The position numbers and the translations under genes were made by a program. This document shows positions 1-13,300 of a DNA stretch of 64,000 nt, in pieces. The notes beneath the pieces are model-generated. The model had not been told where the DNA came from. It saw nothing but the letters and a program-made list of their open reading frames with translations, and did no database searches. Position 1 is the first letter of the stretch; each line of letters begins with the position of its first letter. This stretch comes from Zymoseptoria tritici IPO323 (Eukaryota; Ascomycota; Dothideomycetes; Mycosphaerellales; Mycosphaerellaceae), in assembly GCF_000219625.1 (NCBI RefSeq), contig NC_018215.1, positions 1,550,001 to 1,614,000 of the forward strand, read 5' to 3'.

Positions 1-1447
1 ATACTTTTGCCGTTCCTCTTATAGTAGCCTTTATCTACTAGTTCTAGGCGTAAATCGATACGTTATATAGTATATTAACGACCTTAAAACCCGCTACGGT
101 TAGATTGTTTATAATATAAACGTTCGAGCTACTATCTAGAAGCTAGCGATTCTTTTCGTCGTACGCTTCGGTCGACATTACTCTAAATTGTATTATAGCT
201 CTAATAGCGTAACTACTATACTACGTTTTCGGTTCGTTAGAGACGATTGTTCTACTTAAACTAGGTGTTCCGGACCTAGTCTATTCCTTCGGTATCTTAG
301 TAATCTTATAGTAATCCTTTAGTTTTATAGTAATAGGGTCTCTAAACTTTATCTATTAGAGGTACTTAGCCCTATCCTACTTTAGGACATTCCGGTAGTA
401 GTCGAGGAACTTCTTATCGTCCTTTGTTATATTAGCTTTATCGGGTCGAAGACGATAGTTAACGATAGGGCAATCCCTAGGTTTTATATACGCTTAATTG
501 CTATCTTTTCCTATATATAGTCGACAGGTCCTATCTTTATTATTAGGTCTGTTTACTCTACTTTAATTACCTAAATTAGTCGTTACGTTAAACTTTATAT
601 AACCTGTTCCGGTAATTTAAGTCTCTTCCGACCTAAACGTAGCGTTTATACGGAACTACTTAGCTAAGTTGTATCTCTACAAAGTAAAGCTTGTAGAAAG
701 ATCCTAGGCGTTTTCCGTACCGCCCTAAACGTCCTGTCCGAAGTAGAGTTAAATCTCTTCCCCCCGGATCTACGCCTAGAGAGATAGTTAATTTTATACT
801 CTCTACGTATAGTAAAGCTACCCGAAAACTACCCCGTAAGACTCGCTATCTAAAGCGCGCCTTCGGATACGCGAGAAGTCCGATACGAGGACTCGAGAGA
901 GATACTTCCGTAAAAACGATAGAGAATATAGATATAACTACTCTATTATCGACTCCGATAATATAAGCATTTCGTAGAACACGAGAGGGCTAACTACGCA
1001 AAAGACGATCTCTTTAGCGTCTAGAAAACCCGATACGAAATAGTAAGACAACGGGAGATTAATAAGGTACCTAGGAATATAAATAGCTACCTTAGTCGAT
1101 TTCTATAGAGCTCGCTAGGAAAATATAGAATAGGAGGAAGACGCGCTTTAACTAGTGCCTTCTATACTATCCTATTAGGACACGGATACCTAAAGTCCTA
1201 TCTCTATCGCTTTAAACACGTAACGACGCTAGACTGCCCTTGCGGACGACGAGAAACAGCAGAACACCTCGTATGTAGCTGCCCTATCTACGATGTACTT
1301 AGGCTACTACCGCTACGACAAGCACAATCTCTACTAGAAATAGTAGAAGATAAGGAACTCCGGAAACACCTTACTACCTTTCTCTCGGATACAAAGATTG
1401 CTTCTAGGTCCTAGCACCTAGCAAGAGGCGAAGACGAGACCGTCTAG
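1..1447 (+). pseudogene. LINE ORF2 C-terminal part (RNase H side and CCHC tail), RIP-decayed
   Basis: Decayed frame for the C-terminal part of a LINE ORF2 polyprotein. The clearest stretch starts at about 1,235 and reads CPCG.RETAEHLVCSCPIY, the cysteine/histidine motif found near the C terminus of Tad1/I-type LINE proteins after the reverse transcriptase and RNase H region. Many in-frame TAG/TAA codons sit where Gln or Trp would be expected. The reverse transcriptase core lies to the left of the window and is visible in the two full copies. It cannot be functional as it stands. Confidence 0.75.
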
Positions 1448-1658
1448 CCTACACTCCTTTTACCTTTCCTTATTTGTCTTTCTTTAAAGTCCTTCGATAC
1501 TAGCTAGCTACTATCCTAGGCACGGGTCTTTCCCTAAGGTTAAGAGATACGAGAGAACAACGATTGTACATAGATAGACTGCTGTCGCGAGACAGCCGTC
1601 CTATATAGTCATAGACTCCTACAGGACGTAAATGGAACAAACAAACAAACAAACAAAC
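1..1658 (+). mobile_element. LINE copy A (3' part, runs off window)
   Basis: This is the 3' part of a non-LTR retrotransposon in plus orientation. It ends in a simple tail of ACAA units at about 1,636-1,658. The same sequence occurs in reverse complement at 36,391 onward and 50,809 onward, where the element is full length (about 5.58 kb), so only the last third is visible here. It lies directly against a minus-strand Gag-like frame, which it probably interrupts. Its target duplication cannot be checked because the 5' end is outside the window. Heavy CpA-to-TpA change marks it as a RIP-decayed copy. Confidence 0.9.
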
Positions 1659-2490
1659 TTAGCTAAGTTACTAGGATCTCTATTAATAAACGTAGTTACG
1701 TCGTAAACATATTAACTAAGGTTATTCTTACTTACTAACAGTCTTCCTATTATAACATTAATCTTGTCTTCTACTATTCGTACGAAGTCGTCTTTAAGGA
1801 TGCTAGCGGCCGGATAGTGTCCTCTAATTATCTTCTTTTTAAGCTTAATCTACTTATGTAGGTACATAAGGATGTTTAACGACTTAGGTCTAGACAATAG
1901 GTCGTTATATTGCTTAGAAAGCATCCTTCTTCTCGTTACGTCGTCTGGCGCAAATGTCTTAGTTACGAAGTCTATCTAGCTTACTAGTGTCCTAGACTAA
2001 TCGTTAAGGTCGTCTAGGTACGTTAACGGAATAGTCCGGCTAAAGTATTTCTTAAAATCTTCCTTCTTCTTCCTAAACGTCTCGTAGACGATAGACTCTC
2101 TAGTATAGTTCTTTATTTTAGAATCGAAGATAGCCTTATTTTGCTACTACTTTATAAAGTTTTAGCTTTCTAGAAGTTAGGTGTCCGTAAGGCCTAAATC
2201 CGTCTTATTCGGCGTATTTAGGGCCTTTAGTTCTAGAGTCCGGTCTACGGCTATACCGTCTATAACCGTTAGGGTTGTCTCTCGTATATATTACTATATA
2301 TAGTTGTTAATCGCCGCCGACTTAGTGTTTAGGTACTATTCGTCGTACTTAGTTTAATCGGTACAAACGATTTCTCGACGCTTTAGTCCTATTACGGTTA
2401 GAAAACCTAACGAGTCTAGCTTAAGACCTTCTATTATTGCTTATTAATGCGAATTTGTCTTTAATCTTATTGTTTAAGTCGAAACCGGGC
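1659..2490 (-). pseudogene. Retrotransposon Gag-like frame, truncated by LINE copy A
   Basis: Read right to left, one minus-strand frame runs for about 270 codons, broken only by TAG/TAA at likely Gln/Trp sites. It contains stretches such as ALNTPNKTDLGLTDT and RRRMLSKQYNDLLSRPKS. The look is that of a Gag protein of an LTR element (Copia or Gypsy not settled): a helical, Trp-poor capsid-like region without a visible zinc knuckle. The frame stops exactly where LINE copy A begins, so the rest of the element is probably beyond the LINE. No LTR could be paired with it. Confidence 0.5.
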
Positions 2491-2995
2491 TTATAACTAT
2501 TAATTAAGTAGTATAATATAGGGGTGAACTTTAAGATTAAGAAAAACTATATGTTTCTTAAGGTTATCGACCTAAAGACTATATAGACGCCGTAATTCTA
2601 AATACCTAAAAGGGGTTAGTGTCTTATCGCTAATATCCTATAATATTATATAGGACACTAACTACGTAATTAAGCTATTAGAGTTAATATCCCTAGTCTT
2701 ACCCTGTTTTATAAGTTAACGCTAGTAGATTAATAATTAGTATAGGTTAGGTTAGCTTACGGGCTAAACCCTTAAGGGTGTTTTAACTTCTATGTCGTAG
2801 ACTAGGACTCCTCCTTATAAGACTATAGACTAGCTCGTACATACGCGAGATACTATAGCCTAATCTAGGTAGACATTAACGTTTTGTATAGATAAGATTA
2901 GTTCGGGAGCATTATAGGAGGCGGAGACTAATTTATACTTTAGCGACACCTTCTATATACTTAGTCTCCTATTACTTCCGCCGCTAATATATTCG
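2491..2995. other. RIP-affected sequence without recognisable gene
   Basis: TA-rich sequence between the start of the Gag-like frame and the target site of chromovirus I. It may be the leader or 5' LTR of the element carrying the Gag-like frame, because it lies upstream of it on the minus strand, but I see no second LTR copy to prove this. It is continuous with 14,493 onward once chromovirus I is removed. Confidence 0.4.
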
Positions 2996-3000
2996 ATTAC
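2996..3000 (+). repeat. Target site duplication of chromovirus I, left copy (attac)
   Basis: The 5-bp sequence attac directly before the left LTR matches 14,488-14,492 directly after the right LTR. Five bases is the normal Ty3/Gypsy duplication length. Confidence 0.85.
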
Positions 3001-3119
3001 TATTACGGATCCCCGGATACTTAGCACTCCGGCTCCTATATACCTTTACCGATAGCTCTATAGTTTTATAAACTAGCTTTTATATACTTAACTTTCCGGA
3101 CCCTAGGTTTTCCTTATTA
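3001..3119 (+). repeat. 5' LTR of chromovirus I
   Basis: 119-bp long terminal repeat matching 14,369-14,487 with a few differences, mostly C/T or G/A transitions at CpA/TpG. It is followed almost directly by tagtagctaagaagc, which could be a tRNA primer-binding site whose TGG became TAG by RIP. Confidence 0.9.
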
Positions 3120-4780
3120 ATTAGTAGCTAAGAAGCTTAAAGATCCCGAGACTTATTAGGACGAACGATTACCCGCTTAAACTATCGAGAATTACGCCCT
3201 CCGATACGGTCGTATTCCGCTCGACGTATACTTTTACGCTTACGCTCGCCTAGATTGCGACGACCGTAACCTATACCCGAGTACAACTATAAGAGAACGA
3301 TATAAGGCCCTCCGATATTAGACGCTTCCGTAAGGCTAGCCTAGAACAGGCCTTACCGCCGTAAGTTAGCCGCTCGAGCACGACCTAACCGATCCTCGGG
3401 CCTCCTTCCCTAAGTCCGAGTGTTTACCTAGTCTAGACTACCTACCTATAGCTACCCGGACTTACTATTGTAGCTACCCTACGCCTACCCGACGAAATTA
3501 TATACCTAGGATATAGCTTCCGCTACTTTGTTAGCTAGCCGAACAGGTTAAGGGTTATTATAAAGAGATACTCGGAGCTCCCTACCCTTATATACGAGTT
3601 AATACGCCGGCTACTAGCACTAGAGGTATACTACCTAGAAGACGCCGTGCTCCCCGACAATATATACTTATTAGGATTTCTAAACGATTAGATCGTAGAC
3701 AAGTCCTTAGTAATATAGGCCGCGAAGACCCTCTTAATAGCCCTAAGAAACGCTAATATAGTAGTTCCGGCTAACTCGTAGAGCCCGTCTAGTAGCGAGA
3801 CTAGTACAGACATAGTAATACGACAACTACCGCTATAGTAGGATTAACTACGCTAGACTACCCTCGCCGGTATTCCTATAGCGGACTTTAGACTACGCCT
3901 ACGTGCTCGACTAGTAACGATTATAGAACGTAGAGCCTAAGTAGGCCTATTAAGACTACCTCGTTAGACGATCGTACTAAGACAGGACCTACTAGCTTCG
4001 CCGGCTCTCTCGTATACGCTATCGTAGCCTACCTCGCCGGCCTCGTATAGACGGACCTAGAGCGAACCTTTCTAGTAGCCGCCTACGTTAGAGCGCGCTT
4101 CCTACTCGACCGAATCCTCGTCGACCTTCGAATCGCCCGCTAGTTCGCCGCTCGAGTAAGCCCGGTAAGTCTACCCTTTTACTAAACCTAAAGATCTAGT
4201 ACCGAACATCCCGTCGCCTCGTAGGCTAACTCTAGAGCCTTTGTCGCCCGAGATAGCTATAAACCTACTACGGGTAGCGGAAGACGTAAAGAACAACTAG
4301 TAAGGCGGGATCTAGCGTAAGTATACGCCGCGAGGTAACTAGCTACCCGTAGTTCTAGTAGTCGTAGACTAGTAGCGTTTCTAAGACTAGTAGGAACGCC
4401 GCTAGTAGCGTCGCCGAGACGATGTTCCTCCGCCGTAGCGACCGAACTATACTAAACTAGTAAACCTCGACGAGGGAGTACTACTAGCCGAGCAACTAGC
4501 CTAGCTTAATGCTAATTAGCTAAGGGACCTTATTACGCGTTTATATACTAATTAACAATATTCGTAGCCGGCCGCCTAACCGCTAGTATAGCCGCGCCGC
4601 GGAGTAGAGTAGATCGAAGACGAAGTATACCTAGAGCGTTAACTCGTATAAGGAAGAGCTCGTCGTCTAGCTACCGTAGGATTTAGAGAGCTAGTAATGT
4701 CCGGTAGCCTCTCCGGAGAGCTACGCTAATCCCGACATACTCGCCCGGTAGATAGTTACTACCCTAGCTCGCATCGCGAT
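3120..4780 (+). other. Long leader / possible N-terminal gag region of chromovirus I
   Basis: About 1.66 kb between the 5' LTR and the recognisable gag frame. It is GC-richer than its surroundings and has plus-strand coding character (Arg/Ala/Leu-rich stretches between TAG codons), but I recognise no domain. It may be an N-terminal extension of Gag or a separate small frame. Confidence 0.4.
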
Positions 4781-4789
4781 TTAAATAGT

Positions 4790-6110
4790 AACTCCTCGCC
4801 CTATAATCGTAGACGTAAGAAGGACTACCGTAAGAGGACCTTACGTAAGAAGGATCGGCGTAGGTTACCTAGTTTATTAAGCTCTTCGAGCGATTCGGAG
4901 TCCTCGTTATCCGAGGACGACTTCGTCTACGATAGCTACTCTTCTCGGCGTAGCCGTTCTCGCTACCGCGATCGTTACGATTACCGTTACCGCGAGCGGT
5001 TAGTCTCTTACGACGCTAAGTAGAAGATCCGCAACTTCGATCCGAAGGACATTAGTTTCTTTAACCCCTACCTAAAGGCCGAAGAGGGCGAACTAGATAA
5101 TATAATCGAGTAGGGCGGGAAGTGTTTCTTCCGCTCTATCTAGCTATTTATCGACTCCGCGAGGGACTACGCGGAGACTAGCTCGGCTATACTAGTACGC
5201 CGATACCTAAGCCGTTATCTTAAGGGCGAAGCCTTAGTTTAGTTTATACATTACCTAGATAGGAACACCCGCGAATAGGTACGCTACGGAAAACGTATCG
5301 ACCGGTAGGAGAAGCTTCTTTCGAAGAAGTACCGTATATTAGTTACCGATGCTTAGGAGCGTATTAACTACGAGAAGTTCGATAAGGAAGACGTCCGCGC
5401 GAATAGGCTAGTATAGTCCTTTGTAATAAACGTAGTCCGCTAGAGTAGGGAAGCCGTAGTACTAGACCTTTAAGCCTAGTTAACGTAAGCCTAGCTCCGC
5501 CTAGACCCGGACTTCTAGAATATAGTTAAGAAACCCTTAAGCCGAACCTCGATTAATAAGTTTATTCGTAGGCTAGATAACTACATCGACGCTTAGAAGC
5601 GTATATACTAGAAGAGTAAGTACCCCTAGAAGGACAACTCTAGCCGAGGGTAGCGAAGTAGTAATCGCGATCGAGATAGCACCCGCCGTTTAGATTACGG
5701 TAACCGTAACGCTAACTCGTACGGACGGTCGTACTACGACAACCCCCGAGCGGACACTTCTAACTAAGAGAAGAAGTCCGCGCTAAGAGAGTCCGATTTA
5801 GCTAACCGGCGTAACTACCGTCGCCGAAATAACCGTCTAAAGGATAACTACCGCCGGGACGATCGACTACTTAGCCGCGACGAATGCCGGGTATACCGAA
5901 AGGTTAGTTACTACGCTCGCTACTACCCGGACCGCCCTAAGAACTACTACGCGGAAGAAGGATCGTCTAGTAAGTTAGAGCGGGACGCCTACCGCCGTCG
6001 ACGATCTAGATCGAGGTTACGCTCCCCTAAACCTAATATAGCCGATAACCTTTTTAACGACGTAGTATACTACGGAGACGAGTTCGACACTCCGGTAAAC
6101 AACTACTAAG
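4790..6110 (+). pseudogene. gag: Chromovirus I gag, RIP-decayed
   Basis: Plus-strand frame that starts with a basic and acidic low-complexity part: Arg/Lys-rich, then an acidic Ser run, then repeated Tyr/Arg/Asp (about 4,800-5,000). It continues into a capsid-like region (KIRNFDPKDISFF at about 5,020) and then a second Arg/Asp-rich basic tail around 5,640-6,050. This is the order of fungal Gypsy Gag proteins, where the basic tail binds RNA. Gln/Trp codons are replaced by TAG/TAA throughout. I did not find an intact CCHC zinc knuckle; Cys and His codons are among those RIP erodes. Confidence 0.7.
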
Positions 6111-6379
6111 AGATCGTAGACTATTTCGTAGAGGTGTCTCCCCCTACCCCGTTTACCTTTATTAACTATGCTAAGAGCGTTACTAGGTATGTCCTAGCGG
6201 CTTCTCTCTCGCTAATTATATACTCCGGAGGCAGTACCTAATACAAATACTATTCGTACAACGAGACCTTCCTATCTAAGAATAACCTATACGAGTATCG
6301 TAGAGAGCGCTACCCTAGGTTAGAGCTAGGTCCGTCGAGGTCGGCGGACGAGCCGCTCCGCGTAGTACATTCTAAAGTT

Positions 6380-9300
6380 AATAGTACTAGTAAGGGTAGT
6401 TTCGTATTCCGGAGCTACTATTACTTAAGAGTGCCCGTAAGACTTAGCGTTAATTAATAGGATTACCCGGTTTACCTAGATACCGGTACGACGGTATTAT
6501 TAATCGATAGTAACTAGCTTCGCGGTTACTTACCGAACATTAAGATCTATAAGCTAGCGACGCCCTTCTAGGTTCGTAGGATCGGCGAGTCGCTCTATAC
6601 GGAGTACGTTAACCTAGAGTTCTAGATGCTAGCTACTATTCGAGGCGAGCGAGTACTTACTCGGATAAAGTACGAGATGTATCTAACTAGCGGACTACGT
6701 ACTAAGATGCTTATCGCTATAGATATTATCGGACCGGAAGAGATAAGAATCGACATTCCGCGTAAGCTCGTAACGATTAGCGCCTACTAGGGAGCCCTTA
6801 CGCCTCTCTTAATTAAGCGCCGAGACGACGTAAAATACCGATTAGGTATAGCATCCGTAGACGACCTTACCGTACTAGCATATACCGTTACCTACCTTCC
6901 GATTAACGTAGCGACCGAGTAGCTAAAGGATAGGGATTTCGAGTTTATCCCTAACTCGTAAGTGCCTACTAAGTTGTCCGTATACGCCTATATAGTAGAC
7001 GCTACTACGGATTTCGTATTAGTAAGAAACGATACCGACTAAGAGATCTACGTTCTAGGAGGCACTAGACTAGGCTAACTCTATAAGTGCGAGATCGAGG
7101 GGTGCTACGTAGCTAATCTAGTCGACTATAGTCTAGTAGTACTACTACTCCGACTATTTAAGATAGACCCTTCCTTAGAGAAGAAGCTCCCGAATAGAGT
7201 TACCGTATACGGCCTAAACAGCTTCTAAGCTAAGGTAGAGAAGCTAGTGCATTAGTACTAGGAAGTCTAGATTAACCGTAATAGTATCGTCGACGTACTA
7301 GAATCGGAGTATATAAGAATACCTCTTCGGCCGGATACCTATACTATAAAGATCTCGTCGAAGCCCTATCCGGCGAGCGCCCCCGATAAGGTAGTTATAG
7401 ATAAGACCCTCGATAAGCTACGAGACAGCACTATTACTAAGCTCGAGCGGTCTACCTAGCCTATAGTTTTTATATCCCCGGTATTCGTCGTCTAGAAGGA
7501 TGTCTTCGTAGATAAGAAACTAGTACGAGTAGGACATATAGTAGTTAACGTCCGAGGTCTAAACTACGCGGCCCTTAAGGATAGCTACCCCCTACTACTC
7601 TAGGCAGATATAATCGCGTAGCTCTAGGGTTGCACCTATATTACGGTTATCGACGCTATAGCTTTCTTCTACTAGTAGTTAGTAGCTAAGGAAGACCGCG
7701 AGAAGTTTACGATTAATATACACCGTAGATAGGAGCACCTAAACGTAGCTATAATAGGATACTCCGGCTCGGTTTAGTATGTTTAGCGTTAACTAGACCG
7801 TATCCTCCTAGACTTCCGTAAGTTCTACCGAGCTTATATTAACGACATCGTAATCTTCTTACGATCCGAGGACGAGCATCTCCGGCACCTCGAGATAGTG
7901 TTCGCTAAGCTAGAGTTAGTTAATGTTACCCTAAACCTATATAAGACCTTCCTTAGGTTTCCTTCCGCGACTTTACTAGGCTAGAAGGTTAGCGGTTTAG
8001 GCTATACTACCTACGAGGGAAAGGTTGCCGTAATTGTTAACCTTAAGTTCCCTACTACTTTAAAGGAGCTCGAATTAACCCTAAGGCGACCCTAATCTAA
8101 CCCTCCTAGCTAGTAAAGTAGTGCGCTTTCTATATGCCGACATCTAGGTCGTAATGTATCTAAGTAAGGCTCTCTTAGATACTAAAAAACGCTACCTAGC
8201 AACCGAGCTAGAAGTCGCAGGCTTAGTTTAGGTGCTCCGCAAGACCCGACACATAGTCTAGGCAACTCGTAAGGAAGTGTATATATTCTCTAACTACATC
8301 GCCGCCTTAGGATTAGTAACCTAGTACTCCCTAACTACGACTTCTTCGACCGATCGCCTTAATTTGCGCTTAGTAAGGGTAGCCTAGTACATCTCCTAAT
8401 ACCGCCTTACTATCCTATATCGTCCTAGGAAGTTACATACTATCCTAGATGCCCTTAGCCGACTAGTCGACGAGATAAGTCTACCGGACCCTTAGTAGGA
8501 CGAGCTAGATACGTACGTATACGAAGATACTAGTCCTATAGAGATAGTAGACGACCCGGTAGTGTTTTATACGATCTTAGTAGAGCTCTCCGACGATTTT
8601 AAGCGTCGTCTTAAAGCCGGTTACTAAGACAATGTAGGCTAGAAGAAGCGTCTTAACTAGCTAGAGCGTATAATCGAGGTAGCTCCGGCGCTAGATAATA
8701 AAAACGCTAGCACTACTAGCGAGCTAGAGTCTAGTCTACTTAACCTACGTTTCTTCCTCCGAGAGGGGTTAATCTACTTCTTAGATAAGAAGGACGGCCG
8801 CGAGCGCCTATACATTCTACCCGCCTTATATAAGGAAGTCTTCTATATAGTATACAATTAGTATTACTACGCTAGTTTCTACCGAGCGTACGCTAACGTA
8901 TATGCTAGCTTTTATATCCGTAGCCTCTCTAGAGAGCTTCGCCGGTATATCGAGTAGTGCCCTCCTTACTATAATACGCAAACGTTACGAGATAGGCCGC
9001 TAGGTAAGCTAGCTCTAATATATACGTTGCTAATCCCCTAGTACGTAGCAACTACGGACTAGGTTAAGGGCTTACTAGTAACATAGGAAGGTTTCGACGG
9101 CTTTCTAGCCGAGACTTATAAGTTCTCTAAGGACATCCTTCTAATACCGGTTAAGTCTACCTAGAGTGCTCGTAAGTAGGGTTATAACTACCTACTCGCG
9201 TATGTTAAGACCGAGCGTAACCTTCCGGCAATCCTTATCGGCGACAGGGACCTAATCTAGTTATCCGACTTCTTTAAAGGGGTCTTCGAGAAAATCGGTA

Positions 9301-10140
9301 CCTAGTTTCTCGCGACTACCGTATACTACCCGTAAGTAGACGGCTAGTCCGAACGTACTAACTAGATAGTCGAGATAGCTATCCGGTTCTACCTAACTTA
9401 TAATCTAGGCTCGTAATAGACTAAGGCCTTACTATATATATAGGCTTAGCTTAATAACGCGAAGAACGCTTCTACGGGTAAAGTGCCTAAGGTAATAATC
9501 TAGGGATTCCGCTCTAACTTAGATGCTCTTAATCTACTAGTAGAGCTACCGACCTAAGACTACGTCGACCTTCGATAGGAAGTACGCGATTAGGCTTATA
9601 ACGCTCTCGCGTAGGCGGCCGCCGCGATAAAGGACCGTTACGACGCATCCTATAACCCGGTTTTCTTCCGAGTAGGCTAGAAGGTAATGCTTAAGCTCTA
9701 TAAGGGGTACAAGATCCCGGGCTACACTAACCGTAAGTTCTCCTACTAGCGCACCGGTCCCTTTACGATTAAACGCTGCATTAGTAGTCTCGTATACGAG
9801 CTCGAGTTACTACTAACTATAAAGATCTACCCCGTAATCTTAGTAGCTTAGCTCTCGAAGTATCTACTTAGAGAAGACCCTTTCTACCGCGAGCTAACGA
9901 GACTAGGGCTAGTCTAGATGTAAGAGGAAGACTTAGATCTAGAGAACCCTTACTACGAGGTCGAGCGCCTACTCGGGAAGCGTGTCTACCGTAGTAAGAC
10001 TTAATATCTAGTTAAGTAGTTAGGCTACCCCGATAATAAGAACATATAGTACGATCTAGACGACCTAAGCGACTCTCTAGAATACGTCTACGAGTACGAC
10101 AGAACTTACCTAGAACTACTACTAGTCCTTAGACGCTAAG
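6380..10140 (+). pseudogene. pol: Chromovirus I pol (protease, RT, RNase H, integrase, chromodomain), RIP-decayed
   Basis: Decayed polyprotein. An aspartic protease site YLDTGTTVLLID lies at about 6,475. The reverse transcriptase covers about 7,430-8,060, with the catalytic box reading AYINDIVIF (YIND instead of the usual YVDD/YIDD) near 7,835. An RNase H end (MYLSKALLDTKKRYLATELE) follows from about 8,150. The integrase is near 8,990-9,420 with the C-terminal signature YYP.VDG.SERTN at about 9,330. A chromodomain (YYEVERLLGKRVYR, then YLVK.LGYPD) is at about 9,950-10,115. The chromodomain places it among chromoviruses, which target heterochromatin. The reading frame changes near 8,080-8,150 and the RT thumb/connection and start of RNase H seem missing, suggesting an internal deletion. 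Confidence 0.85.
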
Positions 10141-10329
10141 CTCGTCGCCGTATAGTAGTAGAGCAAACCGAGGATCGCGAGATTATATATACGAGGCGTC
10201 GTTAGCGGCATTAAGCCGACTAACTTGCCGACGCTAAGATCTAGAATACACTTACTTAGGCATTAACTTTTCTCTACTAAGCTAGAGCGCATTCTCCTTA
10301 TTATTGTTTTAATAAACCGCTATTTACTT

Positions 10330-13300
10330 CTAGCGCATTTACTAACGAAGCGCACATACGCTATATAAGCTTTACTAGTTTATCTTCCCTTCTAGAACAT
10401 CCTACCGCGCTAGACTACTATATCCGAATTCCTACGTAAGTACCTAGACTTACGTATACCGAGATAGCCCGGAAGTAGTCGAAGGACCGATATATAGCGA
10501 ACGCCTAGCGCCTACTAACGAAGGCCGAGTTAGATAAGGCTAAGGGTAAGGGTAGCTAGGAAGGAAATACGAGCACCGCGGGCGATAAGCCGGACAACAA
10601 TAGCCTCGACGGCCTCGGTTTAGAGAGTAACAACGCCGGCTCCCTAGAAGACAGTACTAGTATATTTGTCTAGTAGCCCTCGCCGTAGCGCGCGTAGGAA
10701 CCTACCTAATATACCCGAAACCGTACGCCGCTAGTTACGACTAAGACTACCTAAGAACTCTAGCTTAGTAGCTTAGCGCTTATTAAAAAGAAGAAGACGG
10801 GGGATAACGAGAACTAGGAGAAGCAAAAGGATATAGAAAAGAACTAAGATAACACTACCGTAGATTAGCTTAGCGACGAAGACCTAAAGGCGCTCTACTA
10901 ACCGATCCGCGATCTAGAGTCGCTACGCCGTTAGAAGCTAAGCGCGTATAGCGTCCTAATCGCGTTTAAAGGCTATACCCTAGTCGTATACAATAGCCCT
11001 ATTACTTAGGAGGCTAGGCAGACTTTGTCTAATACCTTCGGCTTACTACCGGACTACTTTAGCATTATCTACGTCGGTGTATTCCGAATAGTTAACAATA
11101 GCACCCTTATCGTACTACCTACCGCCTACGACCTACGGTAATTTAAGGCTACCGGCGAATAGCTACTAATAGCTATTTAGGGCAACGACTATATTATTAT
11201 CTTTAATTACCTCGCCGGATTAGAGGTCCTAAAGGAGACAGTCCGCTAAATCCTTTTCGATACCTACTACTTTACTCTAGAGGTAGTTAGCGGCTTGTTC
11301 GACGTAGTTGCCTTAATTAGGTAGGCCTCGCTAATAACCTTATACCTACGCGCCGCTACCTCGGTAGCACCCTCTATTATACTAATAGCTACACCGGAGG
11401 ACCTTCCCGGATACTCGGCTAACTATAAGTACATAGCGGAGGACTTAGTATACTAGAAGTTAGTAGTAGAGGACCCCGCCGAGTAGGGTAAGGAATACCG
11501 CTACATACCTTCTACGAAATTCTAGGCGTACTCGCGATACGACCCTCGGCGCACCGCGGTCGTCGACTACGGAGAAGCTTCCTATATAATCCGTACGTCC
11601 GATAACTACTAGGAGACCTATACTAGCTAGGGTAACGAGAAGATAAGGTTCGAGCCCCTCTACGAACTCGTAGACGGTGCATACGTTATAAAGGCTAAGC
11701 CTAAGTAAGCGTCTTCTCTACTGTCCGAGTAGCTACGCGAACTACTACCCCGCATTAACGTCGCGAAAGAGTTTATTCTAGCCTACGACGCCCTTATAGC
11801 CCTCCGAAAGGACCCTACTAAGAATATAGCGACCGTAGTTAAGGTAATGCAGTACTACGGCGATAGGGCTACCCTAGACAACGTCCGCAACCTATTTATC
11901 TATTAGAAAGGACTTATATATATGTAGCTACTAGCTTAAGGTATTCCGAGGCTTAGGCTACGCGGAGAAGAGCCTACTAAAGCCGATACGGAAGTGTATC
12001 GCTACCTAGAGTTACTATATAGCGACCCTCGCGCGTTTATCCGAAACGAGGCGAAGAAGGTCTTACCTTATTTTAAGTAAGTCTTTAACGAGACTACCGA
12101 CATTACCCGCGATAACTTAGTAGACTAGACTATCTACTAGGAAGGTTTTATAGAGCTAGTTAAGGAGACGGCACGGGCGCTAAGCTCGTCGCTAGAGACT
12201 TTACCGCTACCCCTACCGGAGTTACTATCTTCTAGTAAAGCACTATCCGGTAAAGCGCCTTCTAGAAAAGCGCCTAGCAAAGCGCTATCTAGCAAAGCAT
12301 CCTCGCTAGCTCGTAACACCGGATAGCTAATATTCCGTACTTCTAGACGTAGTAACTAGTAGAAGTATAGTATAATCCTAGAGGAGGCTATCGACAAGTT
12401 CTATATCGCTATCCGTCCGCTACTAGCTATAGGTAGTATACTACCTATAGGCACTAAACTAGAGGACGTTATAATCGGGATAATAACTAAACTTATAGAC
12501 CTTAGAGAGGTTACTCCGGAGGTCCTTAAGACGAACTACCCGAAGGAGTTTAGCTCTAGAGGGTACATCCCGGCAAACCGTCGACTATTTAGTAGGGCGT
12601 ACGAGGAGCGCGGAGACGACGCTCGTATATACTTCGGTAAGTAGAGTAGAATAATCGTACTAATAGGCGAGGACGTAGCGGAGAAGATCGATCTAGGATG
12701 TACTACCCGCGACGACGTAAACAACCTACTATAGTTAATACTATCGAAGGATATAAACGGTAAGAACTTTACGTTAACTACGGCGTATACTAAGGAGGGA
12801 CAGAAGACGGCACGTAACGGTCTATAGGTGCCGCGTCTAACCCTAACGGACAAGGTCTTCTCCGGCGCGGCCGAATACATACTACTAACGGAAGTAGACT
12901 AGGATACGATAACTCCCTCGGTAATAAAGGAGGTCTAATCTATAGTAGACGATAATACTATTACTACGGAGGACCGTAGCGCGCTCTAGTATATACTCGA
13001 CACCTACTCCTAGCTAACGAATACCGAGGTGCCCTACCGATTAAAGCGCTTAATAGTTAAGAACGAGGGCGCTGCGGACGCACCGCCGTACCTCTTTCTA
13101 GCGGCTACACTATTAAAGGCTTACTAGGAGCTACTTTATAAGGCTATACTAAACATTTATATGTTTCGGCTAAGATATAATAATCTTACGCTCGAGTAGA
13201 AGGCCCGTCTAGAGCTAACCTTACCGCCTAACCGCCGCGCCGCTAACCCTAGGCCGTAGACCTCCCTATCTAGTCCGTAGACCGGCACTACTTATACTAC

